Shown piece after piece: positions 10,018 to 20,229 of a stretch of DNA of 64,000 nucleotides. Position 1 is the first letter of the stretch, and each line of letters opens with the position of its first letter. The notes under the pieces are model-generated. The model saw only the letters and a program-made list of their open reading frames with translations, was not told the DNA's origin and ran no database searches. This stretch comes from Ampullaceana balthica (taxonomy: Eukaryota > Mollusca > Gastropoda > Lymnaeidae): contig CALYLW010000210.1 of NCBI GenBank assembly GCA_944989445.1, forward strand, positions 248,001 to 312,000, read 5' to 3'. Made by a program: the position numbers and the translations under genes.

Positions 10018-12734
10018 AAAAACAAACAAAATTTCCGTTCTAATTTAGCATATATATACCTATCATAGCTTAAAATTTTGCTAAGAGGTAATGTATGATT
10101 TTAAAATTAATTTGATAAAAGCAAAGAGAACGGTGCGCTCTCAATAAATCGTCTTTTTGGTTTTTGTTTTTTTGTTTTTTTCTTTTCTATTTTAATTATA
10201 AAAATAGACAACTAAACCTAACCCAGACCCTAAAACTGAAACTACAACCTTAAAAAAAAGAAACTCAATCGAAACTCGAACCTCTACTTACTTGACAATT
10301 AGAGTTCAAGAATCTAATGCCCTAACCCTGAGACCACAGAATCTCATGAATGGTATGAATTTTTAAAAATCTTATATCAAATCTGCAAGTAGTCACATGA
10401 CCAGCCAAAAACATTTGCGTATGACGCTAAGAATCATGGAAAATATCTGTCTATAATGCCCAGCGTTATACGGAGATATCTCCGATTAATCACTTCGTTA
10501 TATTTATGTTCCCTGTGAACTGCGATTTCAAAGCATGATTTCCACAGTTTCACGTTGCCCCATTGGGAATTCCCCTTAGTTCCATCGCAAACTTCTGGGA
10601 GGTGACACTGTTCCCAATCGCGTTCATTGCACCCCATCCCCCGTCTGAGGCAACAACGGTGCAGACCTGGCCCAATTCTCAAATCAATTTTGGCCACTTT
10701 GGGGTCTCGACTCACTCCGCCATTAGGCAAATAACTGGGTTGGAAGTCTCGGAAGGCAAGAGTTCGCAGTAGTTCGCTTATGTTAGGATGGGGCTAAAGT
10801 ATCCTCTCACTGGTGTGGTAGTAGGAACGTTGAATGGGGGGAGGGAGGGGAGGGGGTGATTCACTCTTGTTGTGGTCTGCGATGGAAAAGGTTACCCCCA
10901 CACACGTTTTAACCTCTTGACTCGGTCGCATTACGCGCCACCTGATGGCTTTTTTTTTATTCTTTAAATATCTTTTACAAAAAATCAAGGGAAATTACTC
11001 TGCGTTTAACCGACATAATAAAGATGGCGGCAGAGGGTTTTTCGACCACGTGGTTTGAGAAGTCGAATTTCTTCATTTCCTGATTTTATATATAAAATTT
11101 TAAAAAAAAACCGCATAGTTTTAAATTAAAAAATGTGTTGTTACAAATATATCTATCGTCGTGTATACTTACACCTGTTGTGTGGTAAACCAATGGTATC
11201 AATACTTTTAACAGATTTCTTATCTTTTAATTATGAAAAAAAAATTCCCATGACTGCTGTGAATTGGGGAAAGTGTACAGTTACTATCACTGACTGAACA
11301 AAAGTTAACTGAACTAAAGATCGACTTTTGACAATAATAACGTGATCTCAATGGCAACTTCATTGTGGCTAGTTAATAGGGGAATCTGGCAAGTGAGCCC
11401 GATGGCCCGATCTAACTTTTGACTACAAAACTAGTCTACACTAAGAGAGGTAAGAGGCAGTAGGTGAGGCCTGAGAACTGAGAATTGTGTTCAATTGTTA
11501 ACCACCTCAACCAATCACGATACGGTTTGATCGCGTGCATAAATTATGCTAATAGACACACACACACAAACTCTCAACATTTGCGCTCAACTGCGCATGC
11601 GCAGGTGAAGAGTCATCGTATGACCTTAGCCAGCCATTGGGTCACGCAGTTCAAGGTCGGTCACCAACCAGTGTGTCTGTGTCGTGCGATGTTCGCCTGC
11701 GCTGAACTTTTGTTCTGAGTTGCACCCAAGTGTGTGGGGTGAAAAGGGGACTGGGGCGTTTGGGGGGAAGGGGCGGGCGTGGCCGTGAATTCAACGTGAA
11801 TGAAACTTCCAGAAGCCGTGCCCGTGGGAGGTCCCACGCACGGACCTTACACTGTATCATCTGTTTAAAAAAGCGGGAAATAGAGGGAAATACAATCCGA
11901 AGCCACATTCATATTTCCTTTAAAAAAATTAATATTTAAAATAATTAATGTGTAGCTAGAGTATATTTTTGTATGCACACACACCGATATACCGATACTG
12001 TGAGTTACGCTTATTTAAATTGCAGTGAGTTACGTTTAAATTGCAACTCATAATATATTTGAAAGGACAACTTTATAGAAGATTATTGCGTTTCCCACTT
12101 TTATCCACGATATGCGTCTGGCGTAACATTTTACTCCAGTTTTAAATGTGGGTATTGTGTACGTGTTCTTTGTTTGTTCCGATACAATGTAAACAACGTC
12201 AAATGGAAGTATTAGAATTAACAACATATTTATTAATTTTGTTTTTGTATTTTTTAAAATTTAGTATTCTGGAAGAATTAAGAATTTGGTGGAAATGAAA
12301 GAATCGCTATTTTCATATTCCATAAACTTTCCAGTAATTATTTTTTTGAAAACCCTACATTCCAATCACCTCATATTGGCATGCGATAAAAAGGTCTCCC
12401 CTCCCACGTGTGTATGTATGTGTGTGTGAGAGAGAAAGAGAGTGAGAAAGAGAGAGAGAGAGAGAGAAGGAGGTCCATTTTCTAATTTATTGTGGCATTG
12501 TCTTCCAAAGTAATAAATTCTACAAACCCGAATTTGAATCCCATTTCACGAGGGAATAAGTTACTTTTAAAAGTTTCGAGTCCGAGTGATTCTGACTTAA
12601 TCCATAGCGATCACTATGAACACTATTTCTATGCGTTAACAAGTTGCCATGACGTGACATAATCGTAACGGCATTATATTCAAGAAAATAAAATAATGGG
12701 GGTGAGACTGCAACCAGGACTAATTGGATTTCAC
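10018..12734. other. No gene seen
   Basis: No recognised domain. The only marks are the palindrome near 10467-10480, a YY1-like AAGATGGCGGC at 11022-11032, a short (CA)n near 11560, and the microsatellite at 12408-12470. Confidence 0.45.
12408..12470 (+). repeat. (GT)n/(GA)n microsatellite
   Basis: A GTGTATGTATGTGTGTG run passes directly into interrupted GAGA repeats. Confidence 0.85.
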
Positions 12735-12875
12735 CGCAGCTAAGTTTTTTTTTCTTTCGTTATATTCCTTTTATTTGTGTACTATTTGTCCGTTGAGGAA
12801 GGCTCTTTGCCGAAACGTTCGCTGTTGTGTTACGTCCGACAGGCTAACTAATGCCCTGTTTATATGTTATACATT
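12735..12875 (+). other. Retroelement fragment with hammerhead-like core, copy 2
   Basis: The better-preserved partner of 8897-9035. The core reads TTGAGGA (family CTGANGA), stem II GGC-TCTTT-GCC, GAAA, then a stem III that can pair ACGT with ACGT, then TC at the expected cleavage site. Downstream CGACAGG can pair with upstream TTTGTCCG if one C bulges, giving stem I. The first core C is a T, so catalysis is doubtful. Assignment to a Penelope-like element rests on family knowledge only; no reverse transcriptase is adjacent. Confidence 0.45.
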
Positions 12876-14139
12876 TACTTATATTCAAGACTATGGAAAC
12901 CATCCATGTCACGTATTTATGCTATATCTTTTGCCCCCCCCCCATCTCTATCTCTATCTCTCTCTCTTTACTTACCTACCAATTTAACTCCCGCTAACTC
13001 TAATTTTCGTTTTACTATCTTTTGAATTATTAATATTGTTTAAAAATAAAAACAAGCACAAAACTAAAATTCTGCCCATATGCAGGAAGGAGGCTCTACA
13101 TCTCCCTAGAAGAGTTATAAAACTTCCAGAGTATATTTGAAGCCCCAAAGTCGAGAACCGTCCTTTAAGCTCAATGTTCGTAGTCTCGTGGAGTGTTAGC
13201 GCACGGTAGAAGAGTGAACAATAAAAGAGTACACGCTCGTTCGACCCGGCTGTTGTCAAACAAGACGGCCCAAGATGGTCACATGTTGGACTGATGACAT
13301 GGGCTTCAGGAGAAGACAAGCAGGGCATGAGGTGTGTGAGGTGTGAGTATGTGTGTGTGTGGAAAAGGGGGGGGGTAATCCAAACAAACGTCATTAGTTA
13401 AAAATTAAATTAGTTTTCCCAACCAGAAATGCATTTGCTTAAAAAACTATACTTTGTGCTAACTGTCGCTTATGAACGGGTAATGAATTAAAGCTCTTAA
13501 TATCCTTTGTTCTACATTGTCTGAGGTTAGAAATTTAGCGCAGATTATTTTAATTTTACCTTTATTTTCTTACTTTGTGTCAAACTGTTACTGGCTTAAG
13601 TTTTTTTTTAAATACACATGAGTCGTCATGAGACAATCGTATTGTAAAACTGCTCTAAAGATGGAAAAAACATTTCCGGGAAGACTTATGTTAGCCTAAT
13701 GGCTGGGAATCCGGAAAGAAACTATCGAGGGGATAAATTAAAACCACAGATTAAACCTTTCTCGAATTTAATGTATACGTTTGAATTAACAACCATTTTT
13801 ACAATTAAAGCGTATCTACTTTCTACATGCAGCAAAACGCCAACTTACTTATCTTAACTTAACTCATTTGTTAAGGATAAAATGTACCTCACAGTGCCCG
13901 AACATTCCCGGACCTCTGTGTCCCTCAACACGCCATGGGACGTATAAGTGCAACACCGCGACCTCCGCTCTCCCGACGCAGATTCGTAGTTACGCCATTG
14001 GCTAACAGGCGGTCTCTCCGCCGCTGGGATCACCGTTGTCGCCAGAAATGCGAGTAATATTGGATGTGCTGTTATACGTGTTGCTAATATGTGCCGCTAA
14101 TACGTCCTGTTGTCAATATGTTGTTGCGAGATTAAGACC
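12876..14139. other. No gene seen
   Basis: Pyrimidine-rich CTATCTCTAT run at 12943-12967 and a (GT)n/G-run at about 13338-13376. No supported coding region; a 136-codon minus-strand open frame at 12984-13394 has no recognisable domain. Confidence 0.45.
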
Positions 14140-14428
14140 TTATCTTATCTTATCTATACAGACGCTCCTTCTATGCAGAAGATAGTTGCGTCCACAGACC
14201 ATGAGAGATGATCTGTTGGCAAGTGATTCAGCATTCACAGGCCACGGCTTTGTGGGTTCCACGCGTTACCCAGCCGCCTAACTACACGTAGTGTTAGGTA
14301 CCCATTCGGAGCGGGGTGACTCAGGGACGCCCTAGGCCCCGGGAACAAGCCCTTGCCTTCACACGGATTCGAACCCGTGACCATCGGTACGACAGTCCAG
14401 TGCGCTGCCACTCGACCACCGCGTCCCC
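14140..14428 (-). mobile_element. tRNA-headed SINE with LINE-type 3' tail (best copy)
   Basis: On the minus strand it starts GGGGACGCGGTGGTCGAGTG (A-box region) and has a canonical B box GGTTCGAATCC. A GC-rich middle part follows, then the 3' hairpin CTTCTGCATAGAAG-GAGCGTCTGT and a (GATAA)n tail at 14140-14155. The last ~60 bp match the 3' end of the LINE at 34745-35052. It lies 109 bp upstream of the ATG of the HTH ORF at 14537. No convincing TSD. Confidence 0.88.
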
Positions 14429-14536
14429 TTGTCAACTCTCCCTACGCCACCCTCAGGCACAGAGTTCAGCGGCGCCCGCACACGATTTGTTGGTGTGCAC
14501 ATACTGACTGTCACGTCTGCTCAAGATACTGCCGCC

Positions 14537-15049
14537 ATGTCGACCAAAATAAAACAGACTGACCTGTCCAGCTTTACCAAATGGAGGAAGGCCGTGACCT
14601 TAGAATCGAAGCTGAATATCGTAAAGGACTTCGACAGCGGGATGAAGATTTGTCAGATGGCCGAGAAGCTCGACCTCCCACACTTTACAGTCAGGACGAT
14701 CATCAAAGACAATCAGCGAATTCTCGAAGCTCTGAAAAATTCCCACTCGTTGAGTTCAAGTGTCATTTGCAAGCATCATTGGATTAAAGTTAAAGCTGAG
14801 ACGGAGAAATTGTTGAAGACATGGTGCGAGAATCAATTGAGAATCAACAACTGTGCAGTAGACCAGAGCAGTGTGTGCAGCGAAGCTAGGCGAATCTTCG
14901 CAAGGCGAATCTTCGCAAGGCTTAGGGAACAAGGTGGGGACGCCGCCAAGTTGGATAAGTTTTCGGCCACCAACGGCTGGTATCATAATTTTAAGAGGCG
15001 GTGTGACTGGCATAGCGTAATAGGACCTGGACAGGGCTACCCCTCGTAG
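14537..15049 (+). CDS. CENP-B/Tigger-type DNA-binding domain protein, short
   Basis: A 170-residue ORF starting MSTKIKQ at an ideal Kozak site (GCCGCCATGT); upstream in-frame codons fall partly in a SINE, so this start is preferred. Residues ~15-60 form the first HTH (TLESKLNIVKDFDSG, then FTVRTIIKDNQRI). Residues ~85-155 are the CENPB-type second HTH (LLKTWCENQLRINN, then NGWYHNFKRR). A 15-bp tandem duplication gives RRIFARRIFARL at the helix where related proteins have one copy. The C-terminus departs from the family after HSVIG and stops, and no DDE nuclease follows. It is only distantly similar to 776-1372, so this is not a recent duplicate. It could be a domesticated gene or a recently truncated transposon ORF. 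Confidence 0.68.
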   Translation: MSTKIKQTDLSSFTKWRKAVTLESKLNIVKDFDSGMKICQMAEKLDLPHFTVRTIIKDNQRILEALKNSHSLSSSVICKHHWIKVKAETEKLLKTWCENQLRINNCAVDQSSVCSEARRIFARRIFARLREQGGDAAKLDKFSATNGWYHNFKRRCDWHSVIGPGQGYPS

Positions 15050-15889
15050 ACTGCTCCCGAGAATGTTGCCTCTCGGGTATGTACGGCTAACATCAACGGG
15101 GTTCATCAAGGTCTCGTGGTAAGGCTATAGGCTTACTATCCGTCCGGATATATCGGAACTGTCACTTTTATGGGCCTTTTCGTTTCAACATCCCCAAAAG
15201 ACCCAATTTTGTCCCGATTTTGCAAAATACAGCTGCCAGGGACTGTGGGATCAATCTTACAATGTCCTTAAAGTACACACTGACTTGCATGGAGTTTGAT
15301 AAATAGGTAAAATGAAAATGACTTGCTGATAAAGGTGAAATCTTCAGAAAAATATGATATGGTGTACAAACTACTTATCCCGCAATATGTTCCATTTAAT
15401 TGCATTCTAAATAAAATAAAATTTAATTTTGTACTTCTTTCTACACCCCCATCTGGGATTGTCCCGACGAGGCCCCAGCTAGATATAAGGCTGCGATCAG
15501 AGTGAATGCGACTCGACCACTATTGGTAAACGTTTTGCTCACGTCAGATCACAATGCGACGGACAGATTCCGAAAATATGAGGCCAATTGGTCCTCTGTG
15601 TCAAAGAATATTGATAGACAACTTTCATTCTGTTTATGAAGTTTATCTCCTTACATTTTTTTTTGTTTTGTTCCAAGCATTATTTTATTGGAACGGTGAA
15701 GCCAGTTTTTTGCAGAGTTTCGACACAGTTTTTTGAACATTCCAGAACGCATACTCAAAAGTTTAAGTAGGGTAGCACACTGCATTTATTGGAAAATATA
15801 ATTTTAGGAGGGCTTGCAATAATGCTAAGGTAAGTTTTTAACGAATTTGACATTAAACATTATGCTTTAGTATTATAAACTAGTTTGTG
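15050..15889. other. No gene seen
   Basis: AT-rich, with no recognisable domain, RNA or repeat. Confidence 0.45.
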
Positions 15890-16180
15890 CTGCGGCGCCG
15901 TGGCGCCTACGGCGCCCACTTTTTTAAGGGCGCCTACGGCGCCCACATTTTTCAAAAGCCCAACTAACTTGTCCTTGTATGATAAATACGTAATATTAAA
16001 CGTTCTTAAATGTACACAAAGTATTTTATAATAGAGTTTTTACATTTTTTTAATTGCAAAAGCTGAAGTGAAGTATCTTTATTTGATAAATACGAAATAT
16101 TCCTGAAATGTACACAAAGTATGTAGATCTATATAATATTTTTTACAGTGCTAATCACCACACGATTTTCAAAGTAATTT
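15890..16180 (-). repeat. GGCGCC-end dispersed repeat, minus copy
   Basis: Begins with nested GGCGCC palindromes (GGCGCCTACGGCGCCC twice), then runs in reverse order through the modules seen at 51255-51511 and 56645-57105: AAAAGCCCAACTAACTTG, ACACAAAGTATTTTATAAT and CTAATCACCACACGATTTT. AT-rich and non-coding. Confidence 0.7.
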
Positions 16181-17035
16181 TAGAAAGCAGCGCACCAAAT
16201 TACTGCACCAAAAATACCCTATTATCGAACGTCCGCATGAAATTGTTTAATTATTAATAATAGTGTGCAGGGTGTTTAATGTTAATCTGGAAACCAAAAT
16301 GATTATCCAATTTTTTTAAAAAGCAAAGTGATGTCCCTTAGCGTTAGGCTACATAATTGAGCGTAAATATATATATGAAAATGATGAAGAGAAATATTAA
16401 AATAGCTATAGAACGTATAGTAAATAATAAAACTAAATGAAATGAAATTTAAAATAATGGCTAAAATAAATTATGAAATTCTTGAATGCATGCATTGAGG
16501 TGTTTAGATGTAATTAGGGCTCATTAAAATAAACATACATAATAGTGGATCATAAAATGCTCTTGATAATTCATAGTTTAAACCTCTCTGTTAACGGATC
16601 GTATTAATTTAAGTTATCAAATACTTTCACTTTGCCAAAGTATTGTAAAAATTCTAGGAAGTTCATTTAGCTATAAAATTCAAAACATTAAATACCAACA
16701 AGTCTAATGCTTCGTCGAATTCAATATCAACTGCCCTTTGGTCTCTAAGTCGTGGTATTCCTTTAAGCAGATCATAGTCGGATTACTTAAATAAAGACGT
16801 TAATCTTAGACCTTACACCAATAACACTGATTGGTAGTAGACTCTTGGGCTGAACTGCCCTAAACGTATCTTCTTCTTCATTGATCGCTGTTGATCTCAT
16901 TTGGGAGTTAAGAAAAAAATTGTACAATACACTTTCAGAATAGGTATCAGTAAATATTCCTCCTGTCATTTTTTAAAATTACACATTATGTTTCTTTGTA
17001 CCGAAATTTCATCTTTTTCTGGGTATTAAAGTGCA
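16181..17035. other. No gene seen
   Basis: AT-rich. The first part (16195-16260) resembles the CTGCACCAAAAATA...GTCCGCAT module at 48050 and 56395. No coding support. Confidence 0.45.
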
Positions 17036-19290
17036 TTTTCCATAGCATATTCCTCGAATCGACCATAATCTGGTGCTGATGACCTTCCATCTCCACCTGA
17101 AAAAGATAGCAAAACAAGGCAATCCCCGATTACGCTTTGACCTTGACAAACAGAAAGACCCAGAAATCGCAGAAGTCTTCAGGGCAACCAATGGATGAAA
17201 ATTCGCTCCACTCACCACACTATATGAGTCAGAGACGGACATGGACATAGACCTAGTCACGGACGCCTTCAATACCACAATAATTGAAGCAGCAAAAGAA
17301 GTACTTGGTAAGAAGTGAGCAATAAAAAGACCATGGGTCTCCTCTAATATTCTGGAACTATGTGATGAAAGAAGAAAACTTAAGAGCGTAAAGAATACTG
17401 CAGAAGGGGCACCCAGATACAGAGAAATCAATAAAAAGATCAGGAAAGATATGGTAAAAGCAAAAAAGGAATGGATAAAACAACAATGCTCTGACATCGA
17501 TGAAAATCTACTAAGGAACAATTCAAGAAAGGCTTACAAAATTGTTAAAGACTTGAAATCCGCCAAACAAGGTCGTATCTCAACCATACAAGATAAATCC
17601 GCAAAATGTATCACAGAAGAACAAGAAATTCTCAGAAGATGGACCGAATACTGTTCTGAGCTGTACAATGAAGACTCCAAAGGCGATGCGTCAGTGCTCA
17701 ACTGCCCAAAGTCTAGTCAACTAACATAGACATGCATTTTATTATCCGCTACGAAGTGGAGCTGGCTGTACAAAAATTGAAGAAGGGGAAATCAGCTGGA
17801 GCGGACAACATTCCAGGCGAACTGATTCAGGCTGGAGGTGACCCCGTAATAAACATCCTAACTAACATGTGCAACAAGATCTGGCAGACAAGAAAATGGC
17901 CAAACCCCCTGGACGCAATCGCTGGTTATCACGCTCCCAAAAAGGGTAATCTACAAATGTGTCAGAACTACCGTACAAACAGCCTGATTAGTCACCCCAG
18001 CAAAGTCATGCTTATGATCATATTGAACAGACTGAAACCACAAGCAGAACAAATCATTTCAGAAGAACAGGCGGGCTTCAGAGCAGGAAGAAGCACAACG
18101 GAGCAAATCTTTAACCTGGGAGTGCACTGTGAAAAACATCTCCAACACCAGAGTGACCTCTATCATGTCTTTATAGACTTTAAAAAAGCGTTCGACAGAG
18201 TGTGGCATGCGGCACTGTGGGCAACTATGCACAAATTCAATATAAATGCAAACGTCATTGAAGTGATCAAGAACCTTTACAACAGAGCAACCAGCGCAGT
18301 ACTCTTCGACAGAAAGCTGGGAGATTGGTTCAAGACCACTGTTGGTGTCAGACAAGGATGTTTACTTTCCCCCATCCTCTTCAACCTCTTCCTTGAAAGG
18401 ATCATGACAGATGTGCTAGAAGACCATGTCGGAACAGTCAGCATCGGAGGGAGAAGTATAACCAACCTACGCTTCGCCGATGACATAGACGGCCTAGCTA
18501 GTAGCGGCCTAGCTGGTAGCGAGGACGAACTAAAAGAATTCCTTGCAAAGCTAGAGAAAACAGCAAAGGCGTACGGCATGGAAATCAATGCAGAAAAGAA
18601 CAAGGTCATGGCAAACAGAAAATTCACAAGTGAGATTCGGATAAACGGGCAAAAATTCGAAGAGTTCTCCACCTTCAAATATCTAGGGGCCATAATATCC
18701 GACGAAGGCCAGAAATTCTTGCCAGAGTGGCGCAAACAATGGCAGCATTGAGTAAATTAAAGCAGATCTGGCAAAGCAAGAAGCTCTCCCTGAGATCAAA
18801 GATCCGGCTAATGCGCTCTCTGGCGATGTCGGTCTTCTTGAATGGTTGTGAGGCTTGGACGCTCACTGCAGACCTCCAAAGAAGAATCAATGCGCTAGAG
18901 ATGAGATGCTTCATAAAGATATTGAACATCTCCTACACAGCACACATCACAAACGAAGCGGTCCGCAACACAATAAGTACTGTCATTGGCCCCTACGAGG
19001 ACCTTCTCACCTCCATTAAGAAGAGGAAATTACGATGGTACGGACACGTGACAAGAACTGGAGGTCTCGCAAAAACTATATTGCAAGGCACAGTCCAGGG
19101 AGGAAGGAAAAGAGGCAGACAAAAGAATAGATGGGAGGACGAAATCAAAGAGTGGACCGGCCTGTCATTCAGCGACTCTCAAAGGTCAGCACAGGACCGG
19201 GACAAATGGCGTGTGCTAATGAGCAGTTCACGATGGTGCCCCATGGACCCAACGACGGGTTAAGGGATAGTTCAAGTTCAAGTTCATTCC
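17036..19290 (+). mobile_element. 5'-truncated LINE retrotransposon
   Basis: It enters in the last part of an endonuclease domain (DHNLVLMTFHLHLKK), covers the whole reverse transcriptase and C-terminal region, and ends in a short GTTCAA-repeat tail (about 19269-19288). The overall layout fits an apurinic-endonuclease LINE of the RTE/BovB-like broad group; the clade is not certain. It is a different family from the LINE whose 3' ends are scattered elsewhere in the window. Confidence 0.85.
17061..19263 (+). pseudogene. LINE reverse transcriptase, broken in three frames
   Basis: Order: endonuclease end (DHNLV), linker, then RT. Marks include KGKSAGADNIPGELI, the QAGFRAGRSTTEQIF block, motif A FIDFKKAFDRVWH with its Asp, motif B-like GVRQGCLLSPILFNLF, and motif C LRFADD (F in place of the usual Y). 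The C-terminal KLRWYGHVTR motif is present and the frame ends at TAA 19261-19263. Breaks: in-frame stops at 17196-17198, 17316-17318 and 17727-17729, a frameshift near 17730, and a second near 18712 beside a short deletion. A 15-bp duplication follows the FADD box (GLASSGLAGS). The element cannot make an active enzyme. In the intact family the protein copies its own RNA at nicked chromosomal DNA. Confidence 0.88.
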
Positions 19291-19639
19291 TCGAATAACA
19301 TGACTTTTCGTATAAAACCAATCATGAGCGCTCTAGTTGTGACAACCACCTTGTAAAGACTGAAGACTTTCATCGTCATACGCTGCTCTGTTATACAAAC
19401 AGTCTCAAAAAGATCAGCCCCAACGTAAAGGTAGCAGATACGCGTGAAATCTTAGACATCGTGTAATATAGACTTTGTGTTGTACCCCTTGCGCCCCAAT
19501 TTTCAAGATGATCCCATATATAGAGCTTCAATCACAGCGCCACGCATATTTCAAACTTTAATTTCACTGGTTTCACAACAGCAGAGCACGCAAAAGTGTT
19601 GCACTAACCCGTTTCACGAACATTCGAGTTAGTTTAATA

Positions 19640-20068
19640 TATACCGTATATACTTGTTCTATAGCCCGTACGTTCATAAGCCGACCCCCCCCCCTTTTTG
19701 AAGAGAAAAGTATTAAAAGTGTATAAACCGCTCGCAAGCCGACAAAAAAAAAGACAGCTTAAACAAAATGGTACACATTTTTCTAAAACTACAAGATAAA
19801 TCGGTCATTATGATTGTTTACTTTGTACTGCCTATCTTTGTCTTTGTGCTCTTTGTTAGGCAAGAGTTATCGGTATTTTAAAAAAAAAGAAATTTCTTTG
19901 GTAAACAGTGGGCGAACGCGCGTACATTAAAATTCGTTGTTAAAAACAAAAATTTGTAAAACAATTTATAAAACATTCACAAAAATAAATAAAATTATTA
20001 AATAAGGTAAGTGCAAATGTTTAATATTATATTATAGCTTCGAGGTAGAGCAGTCGAATCTTGTTTCC
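19640..20068 (-). mobile_element. MITE fragment, inverted partner of 25370-25980
   Basis: Starts with TACCGTATATACTTGTTCTATAG, then ATAAGCCGACCCCCCCCC and an AT-rich body that matches 25545-25980 in reverse complement over about 430 bp. The right end is missing after AGCAGTCGAATCTTG. No coding potential. Confidence 0.78.
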
Positions 20069-20159
20069 ATTAGAAAATTCTCGGGCTTAGTGGACCTTGG
20101 CGGCGCCCATCCCTCTCCAGGTCAGCGGAGGACAATCTTAGCGTTAGTCATTCATCAAA

Positions 20160-20225
20160 ATTTAACGTGGGCTCGATCCCACGCCCCTCAGCTTGGTGAG
20201 CACACTATTGACTTCGCTACCCAGC
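20160..20225 (-). mobile_element. tRNA-like head of another SINE
   Basis: Read on the minus strand, GGGTAGCGAAGTCAATAGTG resembles an A box. It is followed at tRNA-like spacing by GGGATCGAGCCC, a B box with a CGTGG/CCACG stem. The sequence is unrelated in detail to the SINE heads at 7257, 9577 and 14428. The rest of the SINE probably lies to the left (to about 20070), but no tail or TSD was identified. Confidence 0.45.
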
Positions 20226-20229
20226 AGCC

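Noticed and set aside
13175..13255. Possible plus-strand tRNA-like promoter (GTTCGACCC with an A-box-like GTTAGCGC upstream)
   Set aside because: Only weak box matches; no second copy, tail or TSD found.
17009..18735. Minus-strand open frames opposite the LINE (up to 170 codons)
   Set aside because: Shadows of the reverse-transcriptase coding strand; hydrophobic or Ser-rich without domains.
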